This document shows, piece by piece, positions 8,023 to 15,093 of a DNA stretch of 45,824 nucleotides. Position 1 is the first letter of the stretch. Each line of letters starts with the position of its first letter. The stretch is from JAENVU01 sp964544295. Lineage in GTDB: Bacteria > Actinomycetota > Acidimicrobiia > IMCC26256 > JAENVU01. The stretch spans positions 1-45,824 of the forward strand of contig CAZJBJ010000008.1 in the NCBI GenBank assembly GCA_964544295.1, read 5' to 3'. The notes under the pieces are model-generated. The model saw nothing but the letters and a program-made list of their open reading frames with translations, was not told the origin of the DNA and did not search any database. A program made the position numbers and the translations under genes.

Positions 8023-8094
8023 GGCGCTCCGCCCCGACTCACCGCCAGGAGTCACGGACGGATTGATCAGCCCGGCACCCAACCCCCCGGCGCC

Positions 8095-9474
8095 TCAGGG
8101 TGTGGAGTCTCCACTCGGGGCCATGTTGGCGAACTTGACGATGTGGTCGAGGAAGGCGAGGCGGGCGGTACCGGTCGGTCCGTTCCGGTGCTTGCCGATG
8201 ATCACCTCGGCGACCCCCCGCTGTTCGGACTCGGGGTTGTAGACGTCGTCGCGGTAGACGAACATCACCACGTCGGCGTCCTGCTCGATCGATCCGGACT
8301 CACGGAGGTCGGCGAGCATCGGTCGCTTGTCCTGGCGATATTCGAGTTGCCGGTTCAGCTGCGAACCGACGACGACGGGGCACTCGAGTTCGCGGGCGAG
8401 GATCTTGAGCCCGCGGGAGAGTTCGGACACTTCGACCTGGCGGTTCTCGGCCCGCCGCGGTGAGCTCATCAGCTGCAGGTAGTCGACGACGACCATCCCG
8501 AGGTCCCCGTAGCGTGCCTTGATCCGCCGGGCTTTGGCGCGCATCTCCATGACGGTGCAGTGGGCGTTGTCGTCGATGAAGAGCGGCGCCTCGCTCAGGT
8601 GACTGATCGCCGGGTTGAGCCGGCTCCAGTCGCCGTCGGTCAGGTTGCCGGTCTGGAGCTTGCGGGCGTCGACCCGGGCTTCGGAAGAGAGCATCCGCTT
8701 GGTGAGCTCGACCGATCCCATCTCCATCGAGAAGAACAGGACCGGCCGGCGGCTCTCCATCGCCACGTTGGCGGCCGCACCCAACATGAACGCGGTCTTT
8801 CCCGCGCCCGGGCGGGCCGCGACGATGACGAGCGTCGACGGTTGGAGCCCGAGCAGTTGCCGATCCAGGTCGGTGTAGCCCGTCGGCACGCCCGTGATCG
8901 CGCCTTCGGTGCCGTAGAGCGTCTCGAGTTGATCGACGGTCTTGGTCACCGTGTCGAACAACCGCACCATCGACTCGGAGATGCGCTTCTCGGCGACTTC
9001 GAAGACCATCGCCTCGGCGCGGTCGATGGTGTCGGTCACGTCGTCGGGCTGGTCGTAGGCGCTCTCGGCGATCTCACCGGACACCGTGATGAGTCGACGC
9101 AACAACGCCAGGTCGCCGACGATGCGGGCGTAGTGGCCGGCGTTGGCCGATGCGGGCGTGGATGCCTGCAGCGCGAGGAGCAGACCTTTGCCCCCGAGGT
9201 TCTCGAGCAGGTTCGCCCGGCGAAGCTCCTCGGCCACGGTCACCGGGTCGACCGGCTCGCCCTGTTCGTAGAGGGACCAGATCGCGTCGAACACGTGGCC
9301 GTGAGCCGGCTTGTAGAAGTCGCCGGCGTCGACCCGGGCCTCCACGGCCGCGGTGATCGCATCTCGGGAGATGAGCATGGCGCCGAGGAGTGACTCCTCG
9401 GCCTCGAGGTTGTGCGGCGGAATGCGGCCGCTCGGCCCGCTGGGCCGCACGGCGATCTCACTCGACTGAACCAC
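8095..9474 (-). CDS. dnaB: Replicative DNA helicase DnaB
   Basis: A 459-aa hexameric 5'-3' helicase of the replication fork. The N-terminal helical domain (about 18-120: PPHNLEAEESLLGAML) is followed by a linker and the RecA-like motor. Walker A is ARPGAGKT at 220-227, H1a-region FFSMEM at 248-252, Walker B MVVVDYLQLM at about 327-336, and the late motif VVGSQLNRQLE. The length is normal and there is no intein, although actinobacterial DnaB often carries one. The GTG start has GGAGAAGGTGA just upstream. The upstream region contains paired DnaA-box-like sites. No DnaC is seen; dciA, the likely loader, lies at 39460. Confidence 0.96.
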   Translation of the reverse strand: MVQSSEIAVRPSGPSGRIPPHNLEAEESLLGAMLISRDAITAAVEARVDAGDFYKPAHGHVFDAIWSLYEQGEPVDPVTVAEELRRANLLENLGGKGLLLALQASTPASANAGHYARIVGDLALLRRLITVSGEIAESAYDQPDDVTDTIDRAEAMVFEVAEKRISESMVRLFDTVTKTVDQLETLYGTEGAITGVPTGYTDLDRQLLGLQPSTLVIVAARPGAGKTAFMLGAAANVAMESRRPVLFFSMEMGSVELTKRMLSSEARVDARKLQTGNLTDGDWSRLNPAISHLSEAPLFIDDNAHCTVMEMRAKARRIKARYGDLGMVVVDYLQLMSSPRRAENRQVEVSELSRGLKILARELECPVVVGSQLNRQLEYRQDKRPMLADLRESGSIEQDADVVMFVYRDDVYNPESEQRGVAEVIIGKHRNGPTGTARLAFLDHIVKFANMAPSGDSTP

Positions 9475-9539
9475 TCGTCACCTTCTCCAACCCCGAAAGA
9501 ACCCCGGGGGATCATCACATCCCAGCCCTGTGGGTTGGA

Positions 9540-9612
9540 AGTGGACAACTACCGAGACTTGTGTGAATTACCTGGGGATAGTGGGCCTGGTTCATCCACA
9601 GCGCTGTGGATG
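9540..9612 (-). promoter_or_regulatory. DnaA-box-like cluster upstream of dnaB
   Basis: CATCCACAGCGCTGTGGATG (9593-9612) is a perfect palindrome. Counting one flanking T, it holds two head-to-head TCATCCACA sites, which fit the relaxed actinobacterial DnaA box (T/C)(T/C)(G/A/C)TCCACA. On the minus strand a TTGTCCACT (9548-9540) differs from TTGTCCACA by one base. Weaker CTATCCCCA and TAATTCACA lie between them. DnaA binding here is an inference. Confidence 0.5.
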
Positions 9613-9621
9613 ACGACCATT

Positions 9622-9652
9622 GTGCGCCGACGGTGTGACACCGTCGGCGCAC
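9622..9652 (-). terminator. Long perfect hairpin between rplI and dnaB
   Basis: Two 15-nt arms (9622-9636 and 9638-9652) are perfect inverted repeats with one base between them. It may be a terminator protecting dnaB from read-through, or a binding site. Confidence 0.5.
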
Positions 9653-9680
9653 GGTCACCGCGCCCCGGGCGCTTCGCGGT

Positions 9681-9714
9681 GTTCGTGACGGTTGCCAACG
9701 GCACCGTCACGAAC
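9681..9714 (-). terminator. Hairpin downstream of rplI
   Basis: The 12-nt arms GTTCGTGACGGT (9681-9692) and ACCGTCACGAAC (9703-9714) pair perfectly around a 10-nt loop. It is the second of three hairpins behind the ribosomal protein operon. Confidence 0.5.
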
Positions 9715-9728
9715 GACACCGGACGCGA

Positions 9729-9755
9729 CACGGCCCGCCACACAGGCGGGCCGTG
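9729..9755 (-). terminator. Terminator-like hairpin just after rplI
   Basis: A perfect 11-bp stem (CACGGCCCGCC with GGCGGGCCGTG) and a 5-nt loop (ACACA) lie 21 bases beyond the rplI stop. This is the best candidate terminator of rpsF-ssb-rpsR-rplI. Confidence 0.65.
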
Positions 9756-9776
9756 GGTGGAACCGGTACGCGTGCT

Positions 9777-10223
9777 TCAGCTGGCGACGACCTCGATCAT
9801 CACGGCGACCTTCACGTCGGCGTGCAGTGTGATCTCGACCTCGGCCGGACCGAGCGCCTTGAGCGGCTCGGCCAGGTTGATCTTGCGCCGATCGATCGCG
9901 ACACCGCTCCCGGACTCGATCGCCTCGGCGATGTCCGACGCGGTGACCGAACCGAAGAGCTTGCCGCCCTCACCGGCACGCGCCCCCACCTGGACCGGCG
10001 AGGAAGCGAGCTTCGCCGCGAGCGTCTGCGCGGCCTCGCGGTCACGCGAATCGCGGACCTCGCGGCTCCGACGCATCGACGCCGCCTGCTTCTCGACGCC
10101 CTTGGTCGCGAACATGGCGAGCCCGCGCGGCACCAGATAGTTCCGGGCGTACCCGGGTGCGACCTCGAGGAGGTCGCCCTTCTTGCCCAACGTCTCGACG
10201 TCGGCGCGCAGCACGATCTTCAT
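9777..10223 (-). CDS. rplI: 50S ribosomal protein L9
   Basis: A 148-aa two-domain protein that spans the L1 stalk base of the 50S subunit. The N-terminal signature is VLRADVETLGKKGDLLEVAPGYARNYLVPRGLA, split here by a normal helix. The connecting helix and C-terminal domain (GKLFGSVTASDIAEAI) are intact. It is the last gene of rpsF-ssb-rpsR-rplI. Its ATG overlaps the rpsR stop (ATGA), so it is translationally coupled. Confidence 0.96.
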   Translation of the reverse strand: MKIVLRADVETLGKKGDLLEVAPGYARNYLVPRGLAMFATKGVEKQAASMRRSREVRDSRDREAAQTLAAKLASSPVQVGARAGEGGKLFGSVTASDIAEAIESGSGVAIDRRKINLAEPLKALGPAEVEITLHADVKVAVMIEVVAS

Positions 10224-10693
10224 TCGCTCGTCTCCTCGGCGCCGGACTCCACCGACACCGCTTCCATCTCGGCCACGGTCTCCGCGCCCGTCTCCATCGT
10301 CATGCCCTCGGGCAGCTCGCCCTCGCCCTCACCCACGGTGGGGGGCGGCGCATCCGGCGTCGGCATCGGCGCGGTCGGGTCCAACCGGTCCCGATCCCGC
10401 CGACCACTCCGGCTGCGCTGGGTCACCTGCCGCACGCTGTACGGCAACAAGGCCATCTCGCGCGCGATCCGAATCGCCTTGGCGACCTCGCGTTGCTGCT
10501 GGGTGTTGTTCCCGGTGACGCGCCGCGCCCGGATCTTGGCCCGCTCGGACATGAACCGGCGGAGCAGGTTCACGTCCTTGTAGTCGACCCAGTCGATCTT
10601 GTCCTGGGTGAGGATCGACACCTTCTTCTTCTGGACTCGCCGCCGATCGTTGGCGGGGCCCTTACTGTTGCGCCGTTCGCGGTCCTTTGCCAT
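10220..10693 (-). CDS. rpsR: 30S ribosomal protein S18 with long acidic C-terminal tail
   Basis: The S18 core is residues about 1-90 (DYKDVNLLRRFMSERAKI and the R-rich helix REVAKAIRIAREMALLPY). S18 partners S6 on the platform of the 30S subunit. This is the cysteine-free variant: the usual N-terminal zinc cysteines are missing (KKKVSILTQDKIDWVDYKD). After the core come about 67 extra residues: a basic stretch (SRSGRRDRDR), a proline-rich linker, and a Glu-rich tail to residue 157. Most S18 proteins are 75-90 aa. The tail is truly in frame, because its stop overlaps the rplI start and no earlier stop exists. The role of the tail is unknown. Confidence 0.92.
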   Translation of the reverse strand: MAKDRERRNSKGPANDRRRVQKKKVSILTQDKIDWVDYKDVNLLRRFMSERAKIRARRVTGNNTQQQREVAKAIRIAREMALLPYSVRQVTQRSRSGRRDRDRLDPTAPMPTPDAPPPTVGEGEGELPEGMTMETGAETVAEMEAVSVESGAEETSE

Positions 10694-10714
10694 AACGCTT
10701 CCGTTCCTCTCGCC

Positions 10715-11224
10715 CTAGAAGGGCTCTTCGTCGAATCCGTAGTCGCCGCCACCACCGGCCGGCGCACCACTCGAACCACCCGAACCACCCTGGGGACGGC
10801 CACCGCCACCACCACCGCTGAAGTCGCCGCCGCCACCGCCGGCGGGGGCACCTCCGCCACCGCGGCGCTCCGAGCGCTTCACCTCGGCGGTCGCCCACCG
10901 CAGGCTCGGACCGATCTCGTCGGCGACGATCTCGACCACACTGCGCTTCTCGCCCTGGTCGGTCTCCCACGAGCGCTGCTCGAGGCGACCGTTCACGATC
11001 ACCCGAGTGCCCTTGCCCAGCGTGTCGCTGATGTTCTCGGCCATGTCACCCCAGGCCACGACGTTGAAGAAGCTGGTGCGCTCCTCCCACTCCTGGGTCT
11101 GGCGGTTCTGCCACCGACGACTCACCGCGACACCCAGCCGGGCGTTGGCCTGGCCGGATGCCGTGTAGCGAATCTCGGGGTCGCGGGTCATGTTCCCGAC
11201 GATGGTGATGCTGTTGTCTGCCAT
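10715..11224 (-). CDS. ssb: Single-stranded DNA-binding protein
   Basis: A 169-aa SSB that coats single-stranded DNA in replication and repair. The OB-fold covers about 1-110 (NSITIVGNMTRDPEIRY, FFNVVAWGDMAENI, GTRVIVNGRLEQRSWE). A Gly-rich flexible linker covers about 118-158. The C-terminal tip FDEEPF is the canonical acidic partner-binding motif. It lies between rpsF and rpsR, the usual bacterial arrangement. The ATG is preceded by GGAGG. Confidence 0.96.
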   Translation of the reverse strand: MADNSITIVGNMTRDPEIRYTASGQANARLGVAVSRRWQNRQTQEWEERTSFFNVVAWGDMAENISDTLGKGTRVIVNGRLEQRSWETDQGEKRSVVEIVADEIGPSLRWATAEVKRSERRGGGGAPAGGGGGDFSGGGGGGRPQGGSGGSSGAPAGGGGDYGFDEEPF

Positions 11225-11306
11225 GGTGATGCCTCCAGTTGCCGCCGATGCGACAGGTCAAGTCTCGGATTGCGACGTCGACCGTGCGCCCGGGCTTTCG
11301 GGTTGC

Positions 11307-11675
11307 TCAGTCGTCGTCCGGGTCGGCGCCCGCCGCGAGTACCGCAGCATCGACCGGATCCGGCGTCCCACCCAGCGTGCCGTAGACCTGCTCGGGGATA
11401 CGCAGGATCTTGTGCCGGATGACGTCGTCTGACAAGGAGAGCGATCGGTTCAGCTCGTCCATCGCCGCGGGCTCGGCCTTCGCCTGCAGGACCACGTAGT
11501 AGCCCTCCCAGCGGTGCTTCACCTCGTAGGCGAGGCGACGCTTGCCCCACCAGTCCACCGGGCCGCGTTCCGCGCCCTTCGACTCGATGAGCTTCAGCGA
11601 ACCCTCGACGGTCGACCGAATGGTCTCCTCTTCCAGGTCCGCATCGAAAATAACCATGACCTCGTACGGCCTCAT
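11307..11675 (-). CDS. rpsF: 30S ribosomal protein S6
   Basis: A 122-aa S6 that pairs with S18 on the 30S platform. RPYEVMVIFDADLEEE opens the ferredoxin-like fold; WWGKRRLAYEVKHRWEGYYVVL is the typical middle. The acidic end (PDDD) is common in this phylum. It is the first gene of the operon. AAGGAGG lies just upstream of the ATG, an excellent ribosome binding site. Confidence 0.96.
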   Translation of the reverse strand: MRPYEVMVIFDADLEEETIRSTVEGSLKLIESKGAERGPVDWWGKRRLAYEVKHRWEGYYVVLQAKAEPAAMDELNRSLSLSDDVIRHKILRIPEQVYGTLGGTPDPVDAAVLAAGADPDDD

Positions 11676-11848
11676 TGGCCGGACCTCCTTCGGACCACCG
11701 TCGACCCAGGGTCACGGTGGGCCCCCGGGCCGGACCGATCGAGATCGGAGCCGCCGAGGGGCAGGGTGGACATTGTGAAGAAACGCCGGGCGAGCCCGGA
11801 ATCTCGATGTGAAGCGGGGAACGCTACCAGAACGCCACCCGCCGGACC

Positions 11849-11903
11849 TATCGAGGAACACCCTAGAGGGAGGGTGTGACACGCCTTGTCTGCTCGTCCG
11901 GCT
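11849..11903 (+). repeat. Left copy of 55-bp exact duplication at the gap edge
   Basis: The 55 bases ending at the first N are identical to 12004-12058 immediately after the last N. This is most likely one sequence present once in the genome and shown twice, because two contigs sharing a k-mer-sized overlap were joined with Ns. Confidence 0.85.
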
Positions 11904-12003
11904 NNNNNNNNNNNNNNNNNNNNNNNNNNNNNNNNNNNNNNNNNNNNNNNNNNNNNNNNNNNNNNNNNNNNNNNNNNNNNNNNNNNNNNNNNNNNNNNNN
12001 NNN
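11904..12003. other. Assembly gap (100 N)
   Basis: Exactly 100 unknown bases, a conventional placeholder size. The identical 55-bp flanks suggest that the real distance may be zero or negative, or that a short repeat was collapsed. Confidence 0.95.
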
Positions 12004-12058
12004 TATCGAGGAACACCCTAGAGGGAGGGTGTGACACGCCTTGTCTGCTCGTCCGGCT
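12004..12058 (+). repeat. Right copy of 55-bp exact duplication at the gap edge
   Basis: Identical to 11849-11903. It contains a small palindromic motif (ACCCTAGAGGGAGGGT) and ends inside the direct repeat that starts at 12047. Confidence 0.85.
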
Positions 12059-12112
12059 TTCGCGCCGGATTGGTGCGGCACTCCGGGGTTTCGTGGGGTG
12101 GGACGCCTCCCG
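12047..12112 (+). repeat. Direct repeat copy A downstream of panB
   Basis: It begins GCTCGTCCGGCTTTCGCGCC and ends TTTCGTGGGGTGGGACGCCTCCCG-like. It matches copy B (12157-12221) except for a few substitutions and a one-base indel in the middle. It is probably a dispersed intergenic repeat of this genome. Confidence 0.7.
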
Positions 12113-12156
12113 GACTGCTCGCCTCCGCTCGTTCCTCGCTCCGGCTCGTCATTTCG

Positions 12157-12221
12157 GCTCGTCCGGCTTTCGCGCCAGGTTCGTGCGGAACTCGACGTTT
12201 CGTGGGGTGGGACGCCTCCCG
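12157..12221 (+). repeat. Direct repeat copy B downstream of panB
   Basis: Second copy of the 65-66-bp element, starting 110 bases after copy A and ending 10 bases from the panB stop. It has the same outer 20 bases and the same GTGGGGTGGGACGCCTCCCG end. Confidence 0.7.
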
Positions 12222-12230
12222 AGCTGGGGG

Positions 12231-13172
12231 TCAGGCGTCGGTGAACTCGGTGCGGGAGACGGCGGGGGTCTCGGCGGTGTCGGCGCCGTCGCCGGCGAGT
12301 TCGAGGGTGGACATGTCGATCGAGGACTCGAGCTGATCGGTCATGTGGTACGTCTCCTCGCTCGAGGGGAAGTGACCGGCCCGGACGTCCTCGGCGAAGG
12401 CACGCACGGCATCGGTCGCGGCCGTGCCGAGCTCGGCGTAGCGACGCACGAAGCGCGGGCGCATGCGGTCCTCGAAGCCCAGGAGGTCGTGGTACACGAG
12501 CACCTGGCCGTCACAGTGCCGCCCGGCGCCGATGCCGATCGTCGGCACCGGCACGGCGTCGGTGACCATCCGCGCCACGCCGTCCGGCACGCACTCGAGC
12601 ACGATCGCGAAACATCCGGCGTCGGCGAGGGCGACGGCGTCGTCGACGATCCGGCGGGCGGCGTCGAGCTGCTTGCCCTGCACTTTGAACCCGCCGATCG
12701 CGTGGATCGACTGGGGGGTCAGACCGAGGTGACCCATCACCGGGATCTCGGAGTCGAGGATCGCGCTGATCGCATCGAGGCGTTTCCGGCCCCCTTCGAG
12801 CTTGACCGCACCGGCACCGGCGCGGATCAGCGCCGCGGCGTTCCGGACGGTCTCTTCGCGCGACACGTGGTAGCTCATCCAGGGCAGATCGCCGACGATC
12901 AGCGCGTGCGGCTTCGTGCGAGCCACGGCACCCACGTGGTGGGCCATGTCCTCGGTGGTCACCTGGAGCGTGTCGTCGTAGCCGAGCACGACCATGGCGA
13001 GCGTGTCCCCGACGAGGATCATGTCGACCCCGGCACCGTCGACCACACGCGCGCTCGGCGCGTCGTACGCGGTCACCATGACGAGCGGTGCGTCACCGCC
13101 CTTGGCGTTCGCGATGTCCGGAGCCGTCAAGGGACGGGACCGCGGACGTGATGGGGCCGACTCAGCCGTCAT
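12231..13172 (-). CDS. panB: 3-methyl-2-oxobutanoate hydroxymethyltransferase
   Basis: Ketopantoate hydroxymethyltransferase, the first step of pantothenate/CoA synthesis: it adds a hydroxymethyl group from 5,10-methylene-THF to alpha-ketoisovalerate. TIM-barrel motifs are VTAYDAPSARVVDGAGVD, VGDTLAMVVLGYDDTL (metal site), GAGAVKLEGG, MGHLGLTPQS and PTIGIGAG. The protein is 313 aa, with about 40 residues past the usual end. The ATG at 13172 is chosen because GGAGG lies 9 bases upstream; an upstream in-frame GTG (13199) lacks this. No other pan genes are seen nearby. Confidence 0.95.
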   Translation of the reverse strand: MTAESAPSRPRSRPLTAPDIANAKGGDAPLVMVTAYDAPSARVVDGAGVDMILVGDTLAMVVLGYDDTLQVTTEDMAHHVGAVARTKPHALIVGDLPWMSYHVSREETVRNAAALIRAGAGAVKLEGGRKRLDAISAILDSEIPVMGHLGLTPQSIHAIGGFKVQGKQLDAARRIVDDAVALADAGCFAIVLECVPDGVARMVTDAVPVPTIGIGAGRHCDGQVLVYHDLLGFEDRMRPRFVRRYAELGTAATDAVRAFAEDVRAGHFPSSEETYHMTDQLESSIDMSTLELAGDGADTAETPAVSRTEFTDA

Positions 13173-13259
13173 CTTCGATTCCTCCACCGTCCAGGGCACC
13201 CACGGCTCCCGGCGGCATCAGAAGTGTAGGCCGATCCCGAGCGGTCGCCGCCAGGCGGG

Positions 13260-13952
13260 TCATCGCCGGTAGAGGCGCTCCATGGCGTCGACGAGCTCGA
13301 GCAGATCGCCAGCCTCGTCGGCCAGGCCCCCGAAGTCCCCACCCTGTGCGGCCTGTTGCATCCGCCCGAACAAGCGCTCGGTGCGCGCAACGACCGACGC
13401 GCCGTCGTGGCGACGCACGGAGTCGCGAACGTGCGCCCACTCACGCTGTGCGGCACCGAGTGATGCGGCAGCCGCGGTGAAGTCCTGCCTGCCCGCATCC
13501 AACCCGATCTGCCGACCGATCACGTCGAGCCGACCGATGGCCACCGGATGGACGAGGGAATATCGGCCCATGAGTTCGACGACCGGCGCCGACACATCGT
13601 TCGCAGCCTGTTCGGTGCCCGGACCGTCACGAGCCCCCGCACGAAGCGCGAGGTCGCGGAGCGCGGTATCGAGACGGCGCGCCTGGCGCGGTGCGAGTCT
13701 CCTTGCCGACTGCGCGTACCCGCTCCACGCGTCAGCCATCGTGCGGACATCTGCGTCGATCCGGGACCAGCGAGCCTTCGGGATCTGATCGATGACGTCT
13801 TCCGCGGTGGCCTCGAGCACATCGAGACGGTGAGGCAGTGCGGCGCGGGAACTGCTCCCGCAGGCGGCCACCACCGCCATCACGAGTGCAACCCCCGCAA
13901 CCGTCGACCGGCGCCGACACCGCCGCGATGTGCGCTTCGCGCCTGGTGTCAC
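13260..13952 (-). CDS. Predicted lipoprotein, unknown function
   Basis: A 230-aa exported lipoprotein. A very basic N-terminus (KRTSRRCRRR) and a hydrophobic core lead to a lipobox VAAC, with C31 as the lipidation site. The mature part is helical and rich in Ala, Arg and Asp, with repeated WSGYAQSARRL-like and WAHVRDSVRRHD-like helices, consistent with a helical bundle. I recognise no family. It sits between the DUF5318 gene and panB on the same strand, without tight coupling. Confidence 0.7.
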   Translation of the reverse strand: MTPGAKRTSRRCRRRSTVAGVALVMAVVAACGSSSRAALPHRLDVLEATAEDVIDQIPKARWSRIDADVRTMADAWSGYAQSARRLAPRQARRLDTALRDLALRAGARDGPGTEQAANDVSAPVVELMGRYSLVHPVAIGRLDVIGRQIGLDAGRQDFTAAAASLGAAQREWAHVRDSVRRHDGASVVARTERLFGRMQQAAQGGDFGGLADEAGDLLELVDAMERLYRR

Positions 13953-13994
13953 CGCGGCCGACCGCCGCGACGGATCGACATCAGTTTCGACCGG

Positions 13995-14357
13995 TCACAC
14001 AGCCCTGCGGCCGTGGATCTCGCGCCGGCCCAGATGGTTCCATCGGCACTTGGTGCAGACCTCGACCACGTAGCAGTCGAACTCGTTGTACTTGGCGGCG
14101 AGTTCGGCCAGTTCGCCCGGCTGGGACAACGCCCGACCGTTCGCCGCGCGCAACCGATCGCCGTAGACGTAGGACACGAAGAACAACTGTTTGCTCCGGC
14201 ACACCGGACAGCCCTTGCCGGCGGGTTCGCCGACGTTGCGGGCGGCCCGCAGCAGCTCCGGGTGGGCGTCGCACACGTCGTTGCGACTGACGCGACCGGC
14301 CTTGAGGTCACGGAGCACTGCTCGTCGGGCGAGCTCGTAGTCGGTACCGCGCGGCAC
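13995..14357 (-). CDS. DUF5318 zinc-ribbon protein
   Basis: A 120-aa protein typical of actinobacteria. Two CxxC pairs (CPVC at 50-53 and CTKC at 101-104) form a zinc ribbon. The N-terminal part (DYELARRAVLRDLKAGRVSRNDVCDAHPELLRAA) and the middle VSYVYGDRL match the DUF5318 family as I remember it. Its function is unknown. The GTG at 14357 gives the family's usual length; the longer open frame upstream has no support. Confidence 0.8.
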   Translation of the reverse strand: MPRGTDYELARRAVLRDLKAGRVSRNDVCDAHPELLRAARNVGEPAGKGCPVCRSKQLFFVSYVYGDRLRAANGRALSQPGELAELAAKYNEFDCYVVEVCTKCRWNHLGRREIHGRRAV

Positions 14358-14469
14358 GGGCCAGAGTGTAGGAGGACTCGGGGCCGGTCCCAACCGCGTC
14401 GGGGGACACTGGCACCGCACGTCGCGAGGAGCGCGGGCCGAAACCTCACTCCCGATAGGGTCTGCGCGC

Positions 14470-15093
14470 GTGACCGACACCGATTTCGTCCTTCGTCGAC
14501 TGCTCGGCGAAGTATCCGGCAAGCGAGTCCTCGAGTTGGGCTGCGGTGACGGCAGCCGCGCCGTCGAGCTCGCCCGCGCCGGCGCCTCGGTCCTGGCGGT
14601 GGACCCGTCGGCCGACGCGGTCGCGGCGATGCGGGCCCGGGCAGCCGGTGCCGAGGTCCGCATCGAGGCCCACGTGGGCGACCTCGCCGATCTCGCCTCC
14701 TGGCGGGGTGACTCGGTGGATCTGGCCTACGCCGAGGGTTCCCTCGGCAGGCTGGGCGATCTCGGTCGGGTGTTCCGCCAGGTCCAGCGGGTGCTGCGGG
14801 CCGGCGCCTGGTTCGCCTTCACGCTCCCGCACCCGTTCGGGTTCTGCGTCGACGCCGACCCCGAACCCGAGGGGTCGTTGCCGCTCGCCCGCCCGTACCT
14901 GGCCCGCTCGTACTTCGACACCGAACCCGTGGCCGGCAGCTACCCCCACCCGGTCGCGTCGGTGTTCGCCGCGCTGAACCGGGCCGGCTTCCGCGTCGAC
15001 CTGGTGCACGAACCCGAGCCGGCGCCGACCGCGCGGGGACGGGCACTCGTGCCCACCGACATCATCTGGCGGGCCCGGAAAGTCGGCTCCTAA
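14470..15093 (+). CDS. Class I SAM-dependent methyltransferase
   Basis: A 207-aa methyltransferase. Motif I is VLELGCGDGSRAVELA (about 20-35), followed by VLAVDPS, and the later block is VLRAGAWFAFTLPHPFGFCVD. The aromatic, His-rich loop after the motif may be substrate-specific. It is divergent from the DUF5318 gene and meets cca tail to tail with a 4-base overlap of stop regions. No substrate can be assigned. GTG start. Confidence 0.8.
   Translation: MTDTDFVLRRLLGEVSGKRVLELGCGDGSRAVELARAGASVLAVDPSADAVAAMRARAAGAEVRIEAHVGDLADLASWRGDSVDLAYAEGSLGRLGDLGRVFRQVQRVLRAGAWFAFTLPHPFGFCVDADPEPEGSLPLARPYLARSYFDTEPVAGSYPHPVASVFAALNRAGFRVDLVHEPEPAPTARGRALVPTDIIWRARKVGS

Larger units (their letters stand above)
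9475..9776. other. rplI-dnaB intergenic region
   Basis: These 302 bases hold no gene. From the rplI side there are three strong hairpins (9729-9755, 9681-9714, 9622-9652), then a 20-bp palindrome of two DnaA-box-like sites (9593-9612), then further DnaA-box-like sequences and the dnaB leader. The rplI operon probably ends in the hairpins, and dnaB probably has its own promoter close to the palindrome. Confidence 0.6.
11676..12230. other. Non-coding stretch with scaffold gap and repeats
   Basis: No gene is supported here. It holds the rpsF leader, a 100-N gap (11904-12003), an exact 55-bp duplication on both sides of the gap, and two imperfect 66-bp direct repeats behind panB. The frames that run through the Ns are artefacts. 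Confidence 0.8.

Noticed and set aside
8095..9474. Possible intein in dnaB, common in actinobacteria
   Set aside because: The protein has normal length and uninterrupted Walker motifs.
11672..12081. Frames running through the N gap
   Set aside because: Their middle residues are unknown and both ends come from the duplicated 55 bp, so they are artefacts of the gap.
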